Shown piece after piece: positions 14,413 to 21,365 of a DNA stretch of 30,626 bases. Positions within the stretch are counted from its first letter, which is position 1. Each line of letters opens with the position of its first letter. The stretch comes from AC-32 sp045806105 (GTDB lineage: Bacteria > Actinomycetota > Thermoleophilia > Gaiellales > Gaiellaceae), in contig JBJMJY010000024.1 of NCBI GenBank assembly GCA_045806105.1, positions 1-30,626 on the forward strand, given 5' to 3'. Under the pieces are notes generated by a model that did no database searches, was not told the origin of the DNA, and saw only the letters and a program-made list of their open reading frames with translations. The position numbers and the translations under genes are program-made.

Positions 14413-15413
14413 CAGCTGGCCGCCAGCCCGGCGACCGTCGCCGGCAGGCCGTCCGCGTCGCCGACCGGCGAGAGCGAGCCGTCCTCGCCGACCGACCACC
14501 CGAAGATCCGGCGCGCGTCGGCATCGAGCGCGTAGAGGAAGCGGCCGTCGCCGGTGATCGCCTCGTCGCGCACGCCCTTCTCGCCCAGCCGCGTCGACGC
14601 CGCGACTGCATCGGCGAGCTCGAGGCTCCCGTCGTCGCCGATCGCGTAGCTCGAGATGGTGCCGTCGCCGAAGTTCGTCACGAAGACGAAGTGGCCGTCC
14701 TTGCTCACCGCCGCCCAGCAGACCTCGCTGCGCGTGTCGCCGACCGAGGCGCTGAGCGGCTGCAGGCGACCGCCGCTGAGCGAGTACGAGGAGGCGGCCG
14801 CGGCGCCGAGCTCGCCGCCGAAGGCCTCCGTGACGACGACCGCGTCGCCGGCAAAGCCGAAGCCGTAGGGCGTCGCGCCCGAGGAGGCGATCGTCTCCGG
14901 CCCCTTCGCACGGCCGCGCTCGTCCACCGCGAAGGTGCTGATCGAGTTCGTGCCGCGCTCGGTGACGACGAGCATCCGGCCGTCCGGGCTGAAGGCGATC
15001 TGGGCCGGGTCGGCGCCCTCGGCGAGCGCGACGGGGCTGTCGAGCGGCGCGGGCGCGTCGGCGGCGAGCGAGAACCCGGCGATCCCGGGCGAGCCATTGT
15101 TCAGCACGTACGCGATGTCGCCGTGGACGGCGACGCTCGTCGGAGCGGAGCCGCCGCTGGCGATGCACGCCGCAAGCTCCATGCCGTCACTCGTCACGCG
15201 GAAGAGCGACAGCTCATCGCTGCCGGCGTTCGTCACCAGCAGCCGGTTGCCCTCGAGGGCGAGTGAGCTCTGCGATGCGAGGTGCGGAACTCCCGAGCCG
15301 CGCCCGCCGGTCTCGAAGCGACCGAGCTGTGTGAGCCGTCCCTCGCCGTCGCGCTCGAAGGCGACGACCTCGTTCCGCTCCGCGTCGTTGGTCTGCACGT
15401 AGATCCGATCCAT
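14412..15413 (-). CDS. Lactonase-type seven-bladed beta-propeller protein
   Basis: This 333-residue protein has repeated blades ending in patterns such as PAQIAFSPDGRMLVVTERGTNSISTF and HFVFVTNFGDGTISSYAI, typical of the 6-phosphogluconolactonase/carboxymuconate-cyclase-like (YncE-related) propellers. No signal peptide is seen, so it is probably cytoplasmic. The real substrate is unknown; many family members have no proven lactonase activity. A strong ribosome site (AGGAGGGG) precedes the ATG at 15413. It sits between the membrane-propeller protein (73 bases upstream on the same strand) and the sulfite-oxidase-like gene, to which it is translationally coupled. Confidence 0.83.
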   Translation of the reverse strand: MDRIYVQTNDAERNEVVAFERDGEGRLTQLGRFETGGRGSGVPHLASQSSLALEGNRLLVTNAGSDELSLFRVTSDGMELAACIASGGSAPTSVAVHGDIAYVLNNGSPGIAGFSLAADAPAPLDSPVALAEGADPAQIAFSPDGRMLVVTERGTNSISTFAVDERGRAKGPETIASSGATPYGFGFAGDAVVVTEAFGGELGAAAASSYSLSGGRLQPLSASVGDTRSEVCWAAVSKDGHFVFVTNFGDGTISSYAIGDDGSLELADAVAASTRLGEKGVRDEAITGDGRFLYALDADARRIFGWSVGEDGSLSPVGDADGLPATVAGLAAS

Positions 15414-15486
15414 CGTTCCCCTCCTGTGACCCCGATCGATTGTCGCGGAACAGTCGCCGCCGGAGCCGCAGCGTTACGCCTCGAGC

Positions 15487-16836
15487 CTAACGCGACTTGG
15501 TGCGAGCGACCGCGAGCAGCGTCGGGATCGTTCGGCCGCCGGGCGCCGGCTTCAGCACCGTCACGTACGCCGTCGTCGGCGAGAGCGCCGTCGTCCAGAG
15601 CATCTTCGCCGTCGGCCGCGGGCGGTGCGCGCACGGCAGGCGCTCACCCTGGTGCGTGTGGTGGCGCTCGTGGCCGGCGTCCTGGCCCGCGAGCGGTCCG
15701 ATCTCGTAGAGCACCCGGTCGCGGCGGCCGCGCGCGCGGCCGAGGACGAGCTGCTGCGAGCAGCGGGAGGCGCGCACGTAGAGCAGCTGCCCTGCGAGGA
15801 GCGACGGGTTGAGGAGCTGGTCGTCGCGGGAGAACCGCAGCTGCAGCGGCCTGCCGCTGACGGCGTTGACGGCCGTGAGCCAGCTCGCCTCGCGCGTGGA
15901 GCGGTGGAAGGCGACGAGGTCGACGCCGAGCGCCGGTCGGCCGAGAGTCGCGGGCTGCGCGACGCGGACGACGGTCTTCGGGGCTCCCGGCGCGGCCACG
16001 TCCTCGACGCGGATCTCCCGCCCCACGCGGTAGGCGAGCCAGCGCCGTGAGACCGCGAGCTTCGTCACGCCGGGAATCGACTCCGAGACGATGGGCGCCA
16101 GCGTGGTGCGGTCGGCGACGGTGACGGTCGGCCCGGAGCGCCACGCGACGTAGGTCGCGCCCACGGCGGGGTCGGTCCCCGGCAGCTGCGTCGTCGTCCC
16201 GTCGCGACGGAGGAAGCCGCCGACGCCGGGCTGCTGCCACACGAGGTCGGTGCCCTCCGCGCTCGGGTCGCCCGCAGGCGCCGCGACGGTTGAGGCGGCC
16301 TCCACACGCCCGGCGACCAGCGCGCAGAGGAGCGACACCGCGGCCAGCGCCCGCAGCAGCCGCAGCCCCTGCGGACGCTCCGCGAGCACCGTCTCGCCCC
16401 CGCGGACGGCGAGCACGAGCACCGGCAGCGCGCGGCCCGCCGCGAACCCCGCGGCGATCGCGAGCGCCGCGCCGAGACTGCCGAGCGCGAGGCAAAGGAT
16501 GGGCAGGGCCCAGGCGGCCGTTGCCGGGATGTAGGTCGTGAGCCCCGTGCCGAGCAGCAGGCCGTAGAGGAAGAGCGCTCGCTCCAGCGGCATCCTCCGC
16601 CGCCAGGGCTCCGGCACCTGCACGTGGATCTGCGGCCGGACGCGCAGCCCGAGCGCGTCGCTGACCACGGCCGCGGCCGCGATCGCGAGCGCGACGACCA
16701 GCACCACGCGTCCGCCCGTCGCGGTGCCGACTGCCGCAAGCGTCGCGAAGACGCCAGCGGCCGCGAGCGCCAGGCCAACCGCGAACGCCGCTCCCGCTCT
16801 CCCGCGATGGCGTGCGGCACTCACGGTGCCGACCAT
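15487..16836 (-). CDS. MauF/CcdA-like membrane protein with a C-terminal beta-propeller (main open frame)
   Basis: From ATG 16836 the frame has 449 codons. It has five membrane segments (about 15-35, 45-62, 85-105, 107-132 and 162-180) and then an extracytoplasmic domain of about 265 residues with propeller-like repeats (DLVWQQPGVGGFLRRDG, TYVAWRSGPTVTVADR, KLAVSRRWLAYRVGREIRV). CcdA/DsbD-type transporters have six segments in two similar halves. The missing first segment is encoded in the same frame upstream (16846-16911), ending WSP then TGA. The fourth segment, YGLLLGTGLTTYIPATAAWAL, echoes it. Residue 1 here may therefore not be the true N-terminus. By analogy with MauF and CcdA it would carry reducing power or assist maturation for the light-chain-like protein encoded just upstream. 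The propeller may replace part of an amine dehydrogenase heavy chain (inference). Confidence 0.65.
   Translation of the reverse strand: MVGTVSAARHRGRAGAAFAVGLALAAAGVFATLAAVGTATGGRVVLVVALAIAAAAVVSDALGLRVRPQIHVQVPEPWRRRMPLERALFLYGLLLGTGLTTYIPATAAWALPILCLALGSLGAALAIAAGFAAGRALPVLVLAVRGGETVLAERPQGLRLLRALAAVSLLCALVAGRVEAASTVAAPAGDPSAEGTDLVWQQPGVGGFLRRDGTTTQLPGTDPAVGATYVAWRSGPTVTVADRTTLAPIVSESIPGVTKLAVSRRWLAYRVGREIRVEDVAAPGAPKTVVRVAQPATLGRPALGVDLVAFHRSTREASWLTAVNAVSGRPLQLRFSRDDQLLNPSLLAGQLLYVRASRCSQQLVLGRARGRRDRVLYEIGPLAGQDAGHERHHTHQGERLPCAHRPRPTAKMLWTTALSPTTAYVTVLKPAPGGRTIPTLLAVARTKSR
16815..16831 (-). promoter_or_regulatory. Candidate SECIS-like hairpin after the in-frame TGA
   Basis: On the minus strand CGGCAC pairs with GTGCCG around the loop CGTGA. 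The loop starts 20 bases after the TGA (16846-16848) and has a G among its first two bases. Those features are within the range described for bacterial SECIS elements. The stem is short (6 bp, perhaps two more past a bulge), so chance is possible in GC-rich DNA. Confidence 0.3.
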
Positions 16837-16845
16837 CGAGAGGCT

Positions 16846-16911
16846 TCAGGGCGACCAGGCGCCGGCGAGCCCGACCAGCAGCCCGGTGAGCGCAAGCGCC
16901 GCCGTCAGCAC
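16846..16911 (-). CDS. First membrane segment of the MauF/CcdA-like protein, ending at an in-frame TGA
   Basis: This 21-codon frame starts at GTG 16911, overlapping the TGC TGA end of the light-chain-like gene. It encodes one hydrophobic helix ending GLLVGLAGAWSP, then TGA at 16846-16848. The next codons (AGC CTC TCG ATG) run in the same frame straight into the 449-codon gene. CcdA/DsbD-type proteins have a redox Cys after SP in this helix (SPC), so the TGA sits at the Cys codon. Either it encodes selenocysteine, giving a 474-residue protein from 16911 to 15487, or a TGC-to-TGA change has split the gene. Confidence 0.55.
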   Translation of the reverse strand: MLTAALALTGLLVGLAGAWSP

Positions 16912-17462
16912 CGGATCTTGGTGTCGTAGTACATGACGCAGAAGACCCTCCGGCCGCCGTAGCAGTAGCCGGTCAGCGCCGCGTCGCCGTTGATCCGGTT
17001 GCGGACGTAGCCGCAGCAGTCGACGAGCTTGCGGATGTGTCCGCCGCAGCAGCGGTACCAGGCGCCGTCGATCTGGCCCCGGAAGCCGGACTCGCGCCCG
17101 GCGCGCGCGCAGACGCGCGTCCGCGGGGCCGGCGGGAGCGAGTTGCCGTCGGGGTCGCGCAGCAGCGCGCCCTTGGCGTCGACCGGCCGGCCCAGCTTGT
17201 CCACCGCCCGGCCGAGGTCGTCGACGGGCCTGCCGTCGGAAGCGCGGAGCGGGAAGCCCTTGGCGTCGATCCGCGGCAGGCCGACCGGATGCGGACAGGA
17301 GCCGGTGGTGTAGATGTGGCCGCAGAAGTGGAAGGCCTCGGCCTTCTGGGCCCGCAGCGCCTCGAGCACGAAGCCGCCGCCGGCGAGGCCGAGCAGCAGC
17401 CGCCCCGTGCGGGCGAGGAAGCCGCGCCGGGAGCTCGCCCCGGCGACGCTCTCGCTAAGCAC
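16905..17462 (-). CDS. Tat-exported, Cys-rich methylamine-dehydrogenase light-chain-like protein
   Basis: The product has 185 residues with a GTG start. A twin-arginine signal (SSRRGFLARTGRLLLGLAG, residues 10-28) predicts folded export, as for MauA light chains. Ten Cys are present (47, 56, 118, 138, 139, 149, 150, 167, 175, 185). The stretch GAW135-YRCC...VD148-CCGY...GY166-CYGG matches in order the MauA pattern SW57...RD76-CCGY...IIW108-CFG, recalled from the Paracoccus protein. W135 would be the TTQ quinone Trp and D148 the nearby Asp. The second TTQ Trp appears to be Tyr166, and the W135-D148 spacing is shorter (13 instead of 19). Residues 66-109 form Gly-spaced seven-residue repeats not known in MauA. 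It overlaps the MauE-MauD gene by 8 bases. Confidence 0.65.
   Translation of the reverse strand: MLSESVAGASSRRGFLARTGRLLLGLAGGGFVLEALRAQKAEAFHFCGHIYTTGSCPHPVGLPRIDAKGFPLRASDGRPVDDLGRAVDKLGRPVDAKGALLRDPDGNSLPPAPRTRVCARAGRESGFRGQIDGAWYRCCGGHIRKLVDCCGYVRNRINGDAALTGYCYGGRRVFCVMYYDTKIRC
17136..17267 (-). other. Region encoding Gly-spaced heptad repeats in the light-chain-like protein
   Basis: Six Gly residues recur every 7-8 residues within DAKGFPLR, SDGRPVD, DLGRAVD, KLGRPVD, AKGALLRD and PDGNSL (residues 66-109). The unit is roughly LGRPVDx. It lies between the first Cys pair and the Cys-rich core, and may form a spacer or docking strand. Confidence 0.6.
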
Positions 17463-18327
17463 GCACGGGCCTGGTCGCGTGTGCCAGGAGGCTCTCGAGC
17501 TGGTAGAGCGAGTTGAACGTCCCCTTCGCGCGCACCTCGCCGTCGGGCGCGAGGACGACCGCGTACGGGCTGCCGGGTACGGCGAGCGCGGCCCAGGCGT
17601 CGGCGTCCGCCTCCTCGTCGAAGAGCTGCAGCTCCACGTCGGGGTCGTTCCCGAGCAGGTGCAGCGACGGCTCGAGCGCAGCGCACAGAGAGCAGCCCGG
17701 CGACGTGAACGCCGCGACTAGCCTACGGCTTCTGGGATCACGGTCGAATCGGTCGATCAGGTCGACGCGGCTGCCGAGCTCCGGGCCCTCGTGGTCCAGC
17801 GAGAGCGCCGCCTGCGGCGCCACCGCGATGCGCAGCTCGCCGAGCTCCCGCGCGAGTGCCAGCACGGCCACGCCGAGGGTCGCGAGCCCGACGAGTGCCA
17901 CGCCGAGCCCGATCGCGAGCCAGCCTTCCGTCGACGGCTTCGCGTCCGGCAGGAACGGCAGCGCCGCGAGCGCGGCGGCGAGCAAGGCCGTGCGCGAGAC
18001 GCTTCCCCAGCCGATCCGGGAGCGGCCGCCGAAGCAGCCGCAGGGCGCGCCCGCCCGGCCGCGCGCGATCGCGACGACCTGTGCGAGCGCGAAGAGCGCG
18101 AGCAACGCGGCCGCGCCGAACGCGGCGTCGACGTCGATCGCCACCGCGACGGCGAGGCCTGCCTCGGCCGCGATCGCGGCGGCCCACACCGCGGCGCGCA
18201 GCCGCGCGCCCTCGAGCCCGTAGGAGCGGAGCGCGTCGCGGGCAGTGGCACCGCCGCGCGCCTTCCCGGCCGCGGCCAGGAGCAGCACAACGCAGAGGAC
18301 GAACCGGAGGAGACCCACGACCGTCAA
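17455..18327 (-). CDS. MauE-MauD fusion: DoxX-like membrane domain plus thioredoxin-like domain
   Basis: The product has 290 residues. The first 160 form about four membrane helices of the MauE/DoxX type, with the redox-associated CGCFGG motif (C96, C98). Residues 165-290 form a thioredoxin-like domain with CSLC (212-215) in FTSPGCSLCAALEP and the cis-Pro region VPGSPYAVVL, as in MauD. In known mau clusters MauE and MauD are separate proteins needed for disulfide formation and stability of the light chain. Here they are joined and encoded directly before the Cys-rich light-chain-like protein. The start is TTG 18327, with TATCCT ending 10 bases upstream and no ribosome site, so the mRNA is nearly leaderless. 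GTG 18318 is an alternative. Confidence 0.82.
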   Translation of the reverse strand: MTVVGLLRFVLCVVLLLAAAGKARGGATARDALRSYGLEGARLRAAVWAAAIAAEAGLAVAVAIDVDAAFGAAALLALFALAQVVAIARGRAGAPCGCFGGRSRIGWGSVSRTALLAAALAALPFLPDAKPSTEGWLAIGLGVALVGLATLGVAVLALARELGELRIAVAPQAALSLDHEGPELGSRVDLIDRFDRDPRSRRLVAAFTSPGCSLCAALEPSLHLLGNDPDVELQLFDEEADADAWAALAVPGSPYAVVLAPDGEVRAKGTFNSLYQLESLLAHATRPVRA

Positions 18328-18337
18328 GCGAGGCGTG

Positions 18338-18343
18338 AGGATA
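18338..18343 (-). promoter_or_regulatory. Candidate -10 box TATCCT of the mau-like operon
   Basis: TATCCT on the minus strand ends 10 bases before the TTG start at 18327, giving a leader of only 3-4 bases. It lies in the 23-base gap to the divergent carboxypeptidase gene. Confidence 0.35.
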
Positions 18344-18350
18344 CGTGCTG

Positions 18351-19046
18351 ATGCGGCTGCTCGCCCTCCTCGCCCTGCTCGCCGCCGCGGCCCACCTCGT
18401 CGGCCATTCCGTGCAGGGCCGCCGGATCGTCGCCTACGAGCTCGGCGATCCCTCTGCCGCGCGGAAGGTGCTCGTCGTCGGCTGCATCCACGGGAGCGAG
18501 TGCGCCGGAATAGCGGTCGTCGACCGGCTCCGGCGGCTCGGGCCGCTCGAGGGCGTCGACCTCTGGCTCCTCCCGGACGCGAACCCGGACGGCCATGCCG
18601 CCGGAACGCGACGAAACGCGCAGGGCGTCGACCTGAACCGCAACTTCCCGCACCGCTGGCGGCGGCTCGACGGCGCCTACGACTCGGGCTCGCGTCCGGC
18701 CTCGGAGCCCGAGACGCGTGCGCTGATGCGCCTGGTCCGGCGCCTTCGCCCCGCCGTGACGATCTGGTTCCACCAGCACCTGAACATGGTCGTGCTGACG
18801 AGCGGCAACCTCGGCCTGCAGCGCCGCTTCGCCCGCCTCGCTGGCCTGCGCGCCGGCTACCTGCCGCGCTACCCAGGCACGGCGACCGGGTGGTCGAACG
18901 CGAGCTTCACCGGCACGACGGCGTTCGTGGTCGAGCTGCCCGCGGGCAGGCTCTCTCCGGCGGCGACGGTGCGAATCGCCCGCGCCGTCCGCATCGTCTC
19001 CGCTCAGCGGCGCACGAGCCAGTCCAGCGGATCGCCGGCGCCGTAG
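18351..19046 (+). CDS. M14-type zinc carboxypeptidase, secreted
   Basis: This 231-residue protein starts at ATG 18351, supported by GTGAGG with a 10-base spacing. A short hydrophobic N-terminus (LLALLALLAAAAHLVG) is a signal peptide or anchor. M14 features: zinc ligands H47 and E50 in CIHGSECAG, the substrate-binding DLNRNFP (94-100), the third ligand region WFHQHLN (H141 or H143), and the catalytic Glu in FVVELPAG (E195). The domain is short, as in bacterial murein-peptide or gamma-D-glutamyl peptidases of this group, so cell-wall peptides are plausible substrates (inference). The last 43 bases overlap the convergent TolB-like gene, so the very C-terminus is not conserved-looking. Confidence 0.85.
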   Translation: MRLLALLALLAAAAHLVGHSVQGRRIVAYELGDPSAARKVLVVGCIHGSECAGIAVVDRLRRLGPLEGVDLWLLPDANPDGHAAGTRRNAQGVDLNRNFPHRWRRLDGAYDSGSRPASEPETRALMRLVRRLRPAVTIWFHQHLNMVVLTSGNLGLQRRFARLAGLRAGYLPRYPGTATGWSNASFTGTTAFVVELPAGRLSPAATVRIARAVRIVSAQRRTSQSSGSPAP

Positions 19047-19957
19047 AGGCGCGGGAGCGAGCGCAGGCCGCTGCCGTCGGGCCTGATCAGGTACCAGTGC
19101 GGCAGCGGCTCCGAGCCACGGAAGTGCGCGAAGACGATCCGCCCGTCGGGCAGCCAGCCGTTCGGGCTGTCGCCACCGCGCCAGTGGGTGACGCGGCGCT
19201 TGCCCGACCCGTCCGCGTTCATCACGAAGAGCTCGTGGTCGCCTCGCACCTCGGAGCTGTAGAGGATCCGTGAGCCGTCGGGCGACCAGGCGGCGGGGTC
19301 GTCGCCATGCGCGCCGGCCGGCGGCCGCAGCACGGGGTGCGTCAGCTGCCGTCGGTCGCTGCCGTCGCGGCTCATCGTCCAGACCGCCCAGTTGCCGTTC
19401 CCAGGGTGGGAGGCGAAGGCGATCGTCTTCCCGTCCGGCGACCACGTGGCCACCTCGCCCGGCATGCCGAGGTCGACGAGACCGCTCCCGTCCGGGCGCA
19501 TCAGCTGGATGGTGTCGACGGGCGCGCCGTCCGAGCGCAGCCCGCTGAACGCGATCGCCGTGCCGTCGGGCGACCACGCGGGGAAGAGGCCGCCCGTGCG
19601 TGGCTGGATCTGCCGCTGGTGCCCAGTGCGCACGTCGACGACGCGGATGGCCTCGAGCCCGATGCCGTAGCGGTCGGGCGCGTAGCGCCCGCGCGAGCTG
19701 CGGAAGACGACGCGCCTCCCGTCGGGGGAGAAGTCAGGGTCGAAGTCGATCCCGCGCCCGGAACGGGTCAGCCGCCGCCGGCGGCTGCCGTCGGCGCGCA
19801 TCACCCAGATGTCGCCTCCACGCGTGCTGTAGGCGATCAGGCCGTGCAGGCTCGCGCGCGGCGCGGATGGGATCTCGCGCGTGGCCGGCGCGCTGCCTGC
19901 CCCACCGGCCGCCGCCAGAACCGCGAGTGCGAGAAGGAGGCTCGGTCGGCGCTTCAA
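19004..19957 (-). CDS. Secreted TolB-like WD40 beta-propeller protein
   Basis: This 317-residue protein starts at TTG 19957, ten bases after the cyclase stop. A signal peptide (LLLALAVLAAAGGAGSAPA) is followed by repeated blades with the TolB signature: FSPDGRRVVF, WSPDGTAIAF, WSPDGKTIAF, WSPDGSRILY and LPDGRIVF, plus VMRADGSRRRRLT and VMNADGSGKRRVT strands. It is probably an extracellular six-bladed propeller. The role is unknown; family members often bind partners rather than catalyse. It is the last gene of the minus-strand operon that begins with the P1 peptidase, and it overlaps the convergent carboxypeptidase by 43 bases. Confidence 0.88.
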   Translation of the reverse strand: MKRRPSLLLALAVLAAAGGAGSAPATREIPSAPRASLHGLIAYSTRGGDIWVMRADGSRRRRLTRSGRGIDFDPDFSPDGRRVVFRSSRGRYAPDRYGIGLEAIRVVDVRTGHQRQIQPRTGGLFPAWSPDGTAIAFSGLRSDGAPVDTIQLMRPDGSGLVDLGMPGEVATWSPDGKTIAFASHPGNGNWAVWTMSRDGSDRRQLTHPVLRPPAGAHGDDPAAWSPDGSRILYSSEVRGDHELFVMNADGSGKRRVTHWRGGDSPNGWLPDGRIVFAHFRGSEPLPHWYLIRPDGSGLRSLPRLYGAGDPLDWLVRR

Positions 19958-19967
19958 ATGTCCACGT

Positions 19968-21365
19968 CTACACCGGCCGAGGGTCTGCGGTTCCCAGCCC
20001 GTGCAGCAGGTACGCCTCGACCGGCTCCTCCTTGCCCTTCACCTGCAGCGGCGCCAGGCGCTCGAGCACCGCTCCCGGCGGAAGCGCCGCGGCCGTCTCC
20101 GCTCCGATCACGACTCCGCCGACCGGCGCTTCCGACTCCAACCGCGCCGCGAGGTTGACGGTGTCGCCCACGACGCCGTGCTTGCGGTGGCCGCTCTCGC
20201 CGCCGACGAGGCCGGCGAGCACCTCGCCGCTGTTCAGACCCGCGCGGAAGCGCGGCCAGTCGGGATGCGAGTCGGCGATCTCCGCCGCGGCGGCCTGGAA
20301 GGCGAGTGCCGTCCGCGCCGCCCGTGCCGCATGGTCGGGCTCGTCGCCGCGCTGGTTGAAGATCACCATCACGGCGTCGCCGACGATCTGGTGCACGACG
20401 CCGCCCTCGGCCTCGAGCAGCGGCACGAGCCGTCCGTAGTAGCCGTTCAGCATCGCGGCCACTCGCGCCGCCGCGTTCTGCTCTGAGAACGACGTGAAGC
20501 CTTGCAGGTCGGCGAAGAGGACGCTCACCTCCCGCGTCCCGGCCAGCGTCTCGTCGAGGTAGAGCGGGCTGAACCGCTCCTCGTGCCACTCGGTCCGCGC
20601 GCTGACCGCGATCGTCACGAACGCGGTCAGCATCAGCAGGTGCCACTCCCACCACGAGACGCGCCAGTTGCGCGCCCAGGCGATCACCAGCATCGCCTCG
20701 GCGAGCAGCGCGAACGCGACGGCGATCCCGAGCAGGAACCGAGTGCCTCGTCGGCGGTAGAGGCGGTAGTAGCCGAACGCGGCGGCCGAGTAGAGGACGA
20801 CCCCGACAACCGCAAGCGTGATCTGCCAGCCGTCCAGCTCTTCGGTGCCGAGCTCGCCTGCGAGCGGCGGGAGCTCGGCGAGCGAGACCACGGCCCAGGC
20901 GGCCATCAGCAGCGAGAGCCCGCCGACGAGCAACCATGCCCAGCGCAGCACGCGCTCGGCCGCGCGCGGCCGCAACGGCAGCCCCGAGCCCGCCGCGAAG
21001 AGCCCGGCGATCGCCAGCCCGACGGGCGTCGCGAGCTCGAAGCCCGCGTTCTTGCCGATCAGCACCCCGGGCGTCGCGAGCGCGTGCAGGCCGAGGAAGC
21101 CCGCCGCGGAGACGAAGGCGAGCGAGACCAGCAGCAGGCGCGCATCCCGCCGCCTCCGCGCCGCGACGCCGACCGCGTACCCGAGCGCGACGTTGATCGC
21201 CGCAGCGGTGAGGACGAGCCAGAAGTGCGCGGGGTGGTTCTCCCAGCTCTCGTCGACAGCCGGGTGCGCGAGCACCAGCGCGAGCACGCCGGCGCCGAGC
21301 GCGAGCACGAACAGCGGCCAGAGCGGGTGCGCGGTGCCGCGGGCTAGCGGTCGCTCTGCTTCCAC
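19968..21365 (-). CDS. Membrane-bound class III adenylate/guanylate cyclase
   Basis: This 465-residue protein has a GTG start and about seven hydrophobic segments in residues 15-255, forming a membrane sensor domain. The catalytic domain (278-460) has both metal Asp residues (D286 in VLFADLQGFT and D330 in IVGDAVMVIF) and an intact DTVNLAARLE (401-410) with the transition-state Asn404 and Arg408. The position of the usual substrate-binding Lys (NKFIGD-type) is Gln326 (HQIVGD), so nucleotide preference or activity may be altered. It makes a cyclic nucleotide in response to a membrane signal if active. It overlaps the upstream saccharopine-dehydrogenase-like gene by 22 bases. Confidence 0.88.
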   Translation of the reverse strand: MEAERPLARGTAHPLWPLFVLALGAGVLALVLAHPAVDESWENHPAHFWLVLTAAAINVALGYAVGVAARRRRDARLLLVSLAFVSAAGFLGLHALATPGVLIGKNAGFELATPVGLAIAGLFAAGSGLPLRPRAAERVLRWAWLLVGGLSLLMAAWAVVSLAELPPLAGELGTEELDGWQITLAVVGVVLYSAAAFGYYRLYRRRGTRFLLGIAVAFALLAEAMLVIAWARNWRVSWWEWHLLMLTAFVTIAVSARTEWHEERFSPLYLDETLAGTREVSVLFADLQGFTSFSEQNAAARVAAMLNGYYGRLVPLLEAEGGVVHQIVGDAVMVIFNQRGDEPDHAARAARTALAFQAAAAEIADSHPDWPRFRAGLNSGEVLAGLVGGESGHRKHGVVGDTVNLAARLESEAPVGGVVIGAETAAALPPGAVLERLAPLQVKGKEEPVEAYLLHGLGTADPRPV

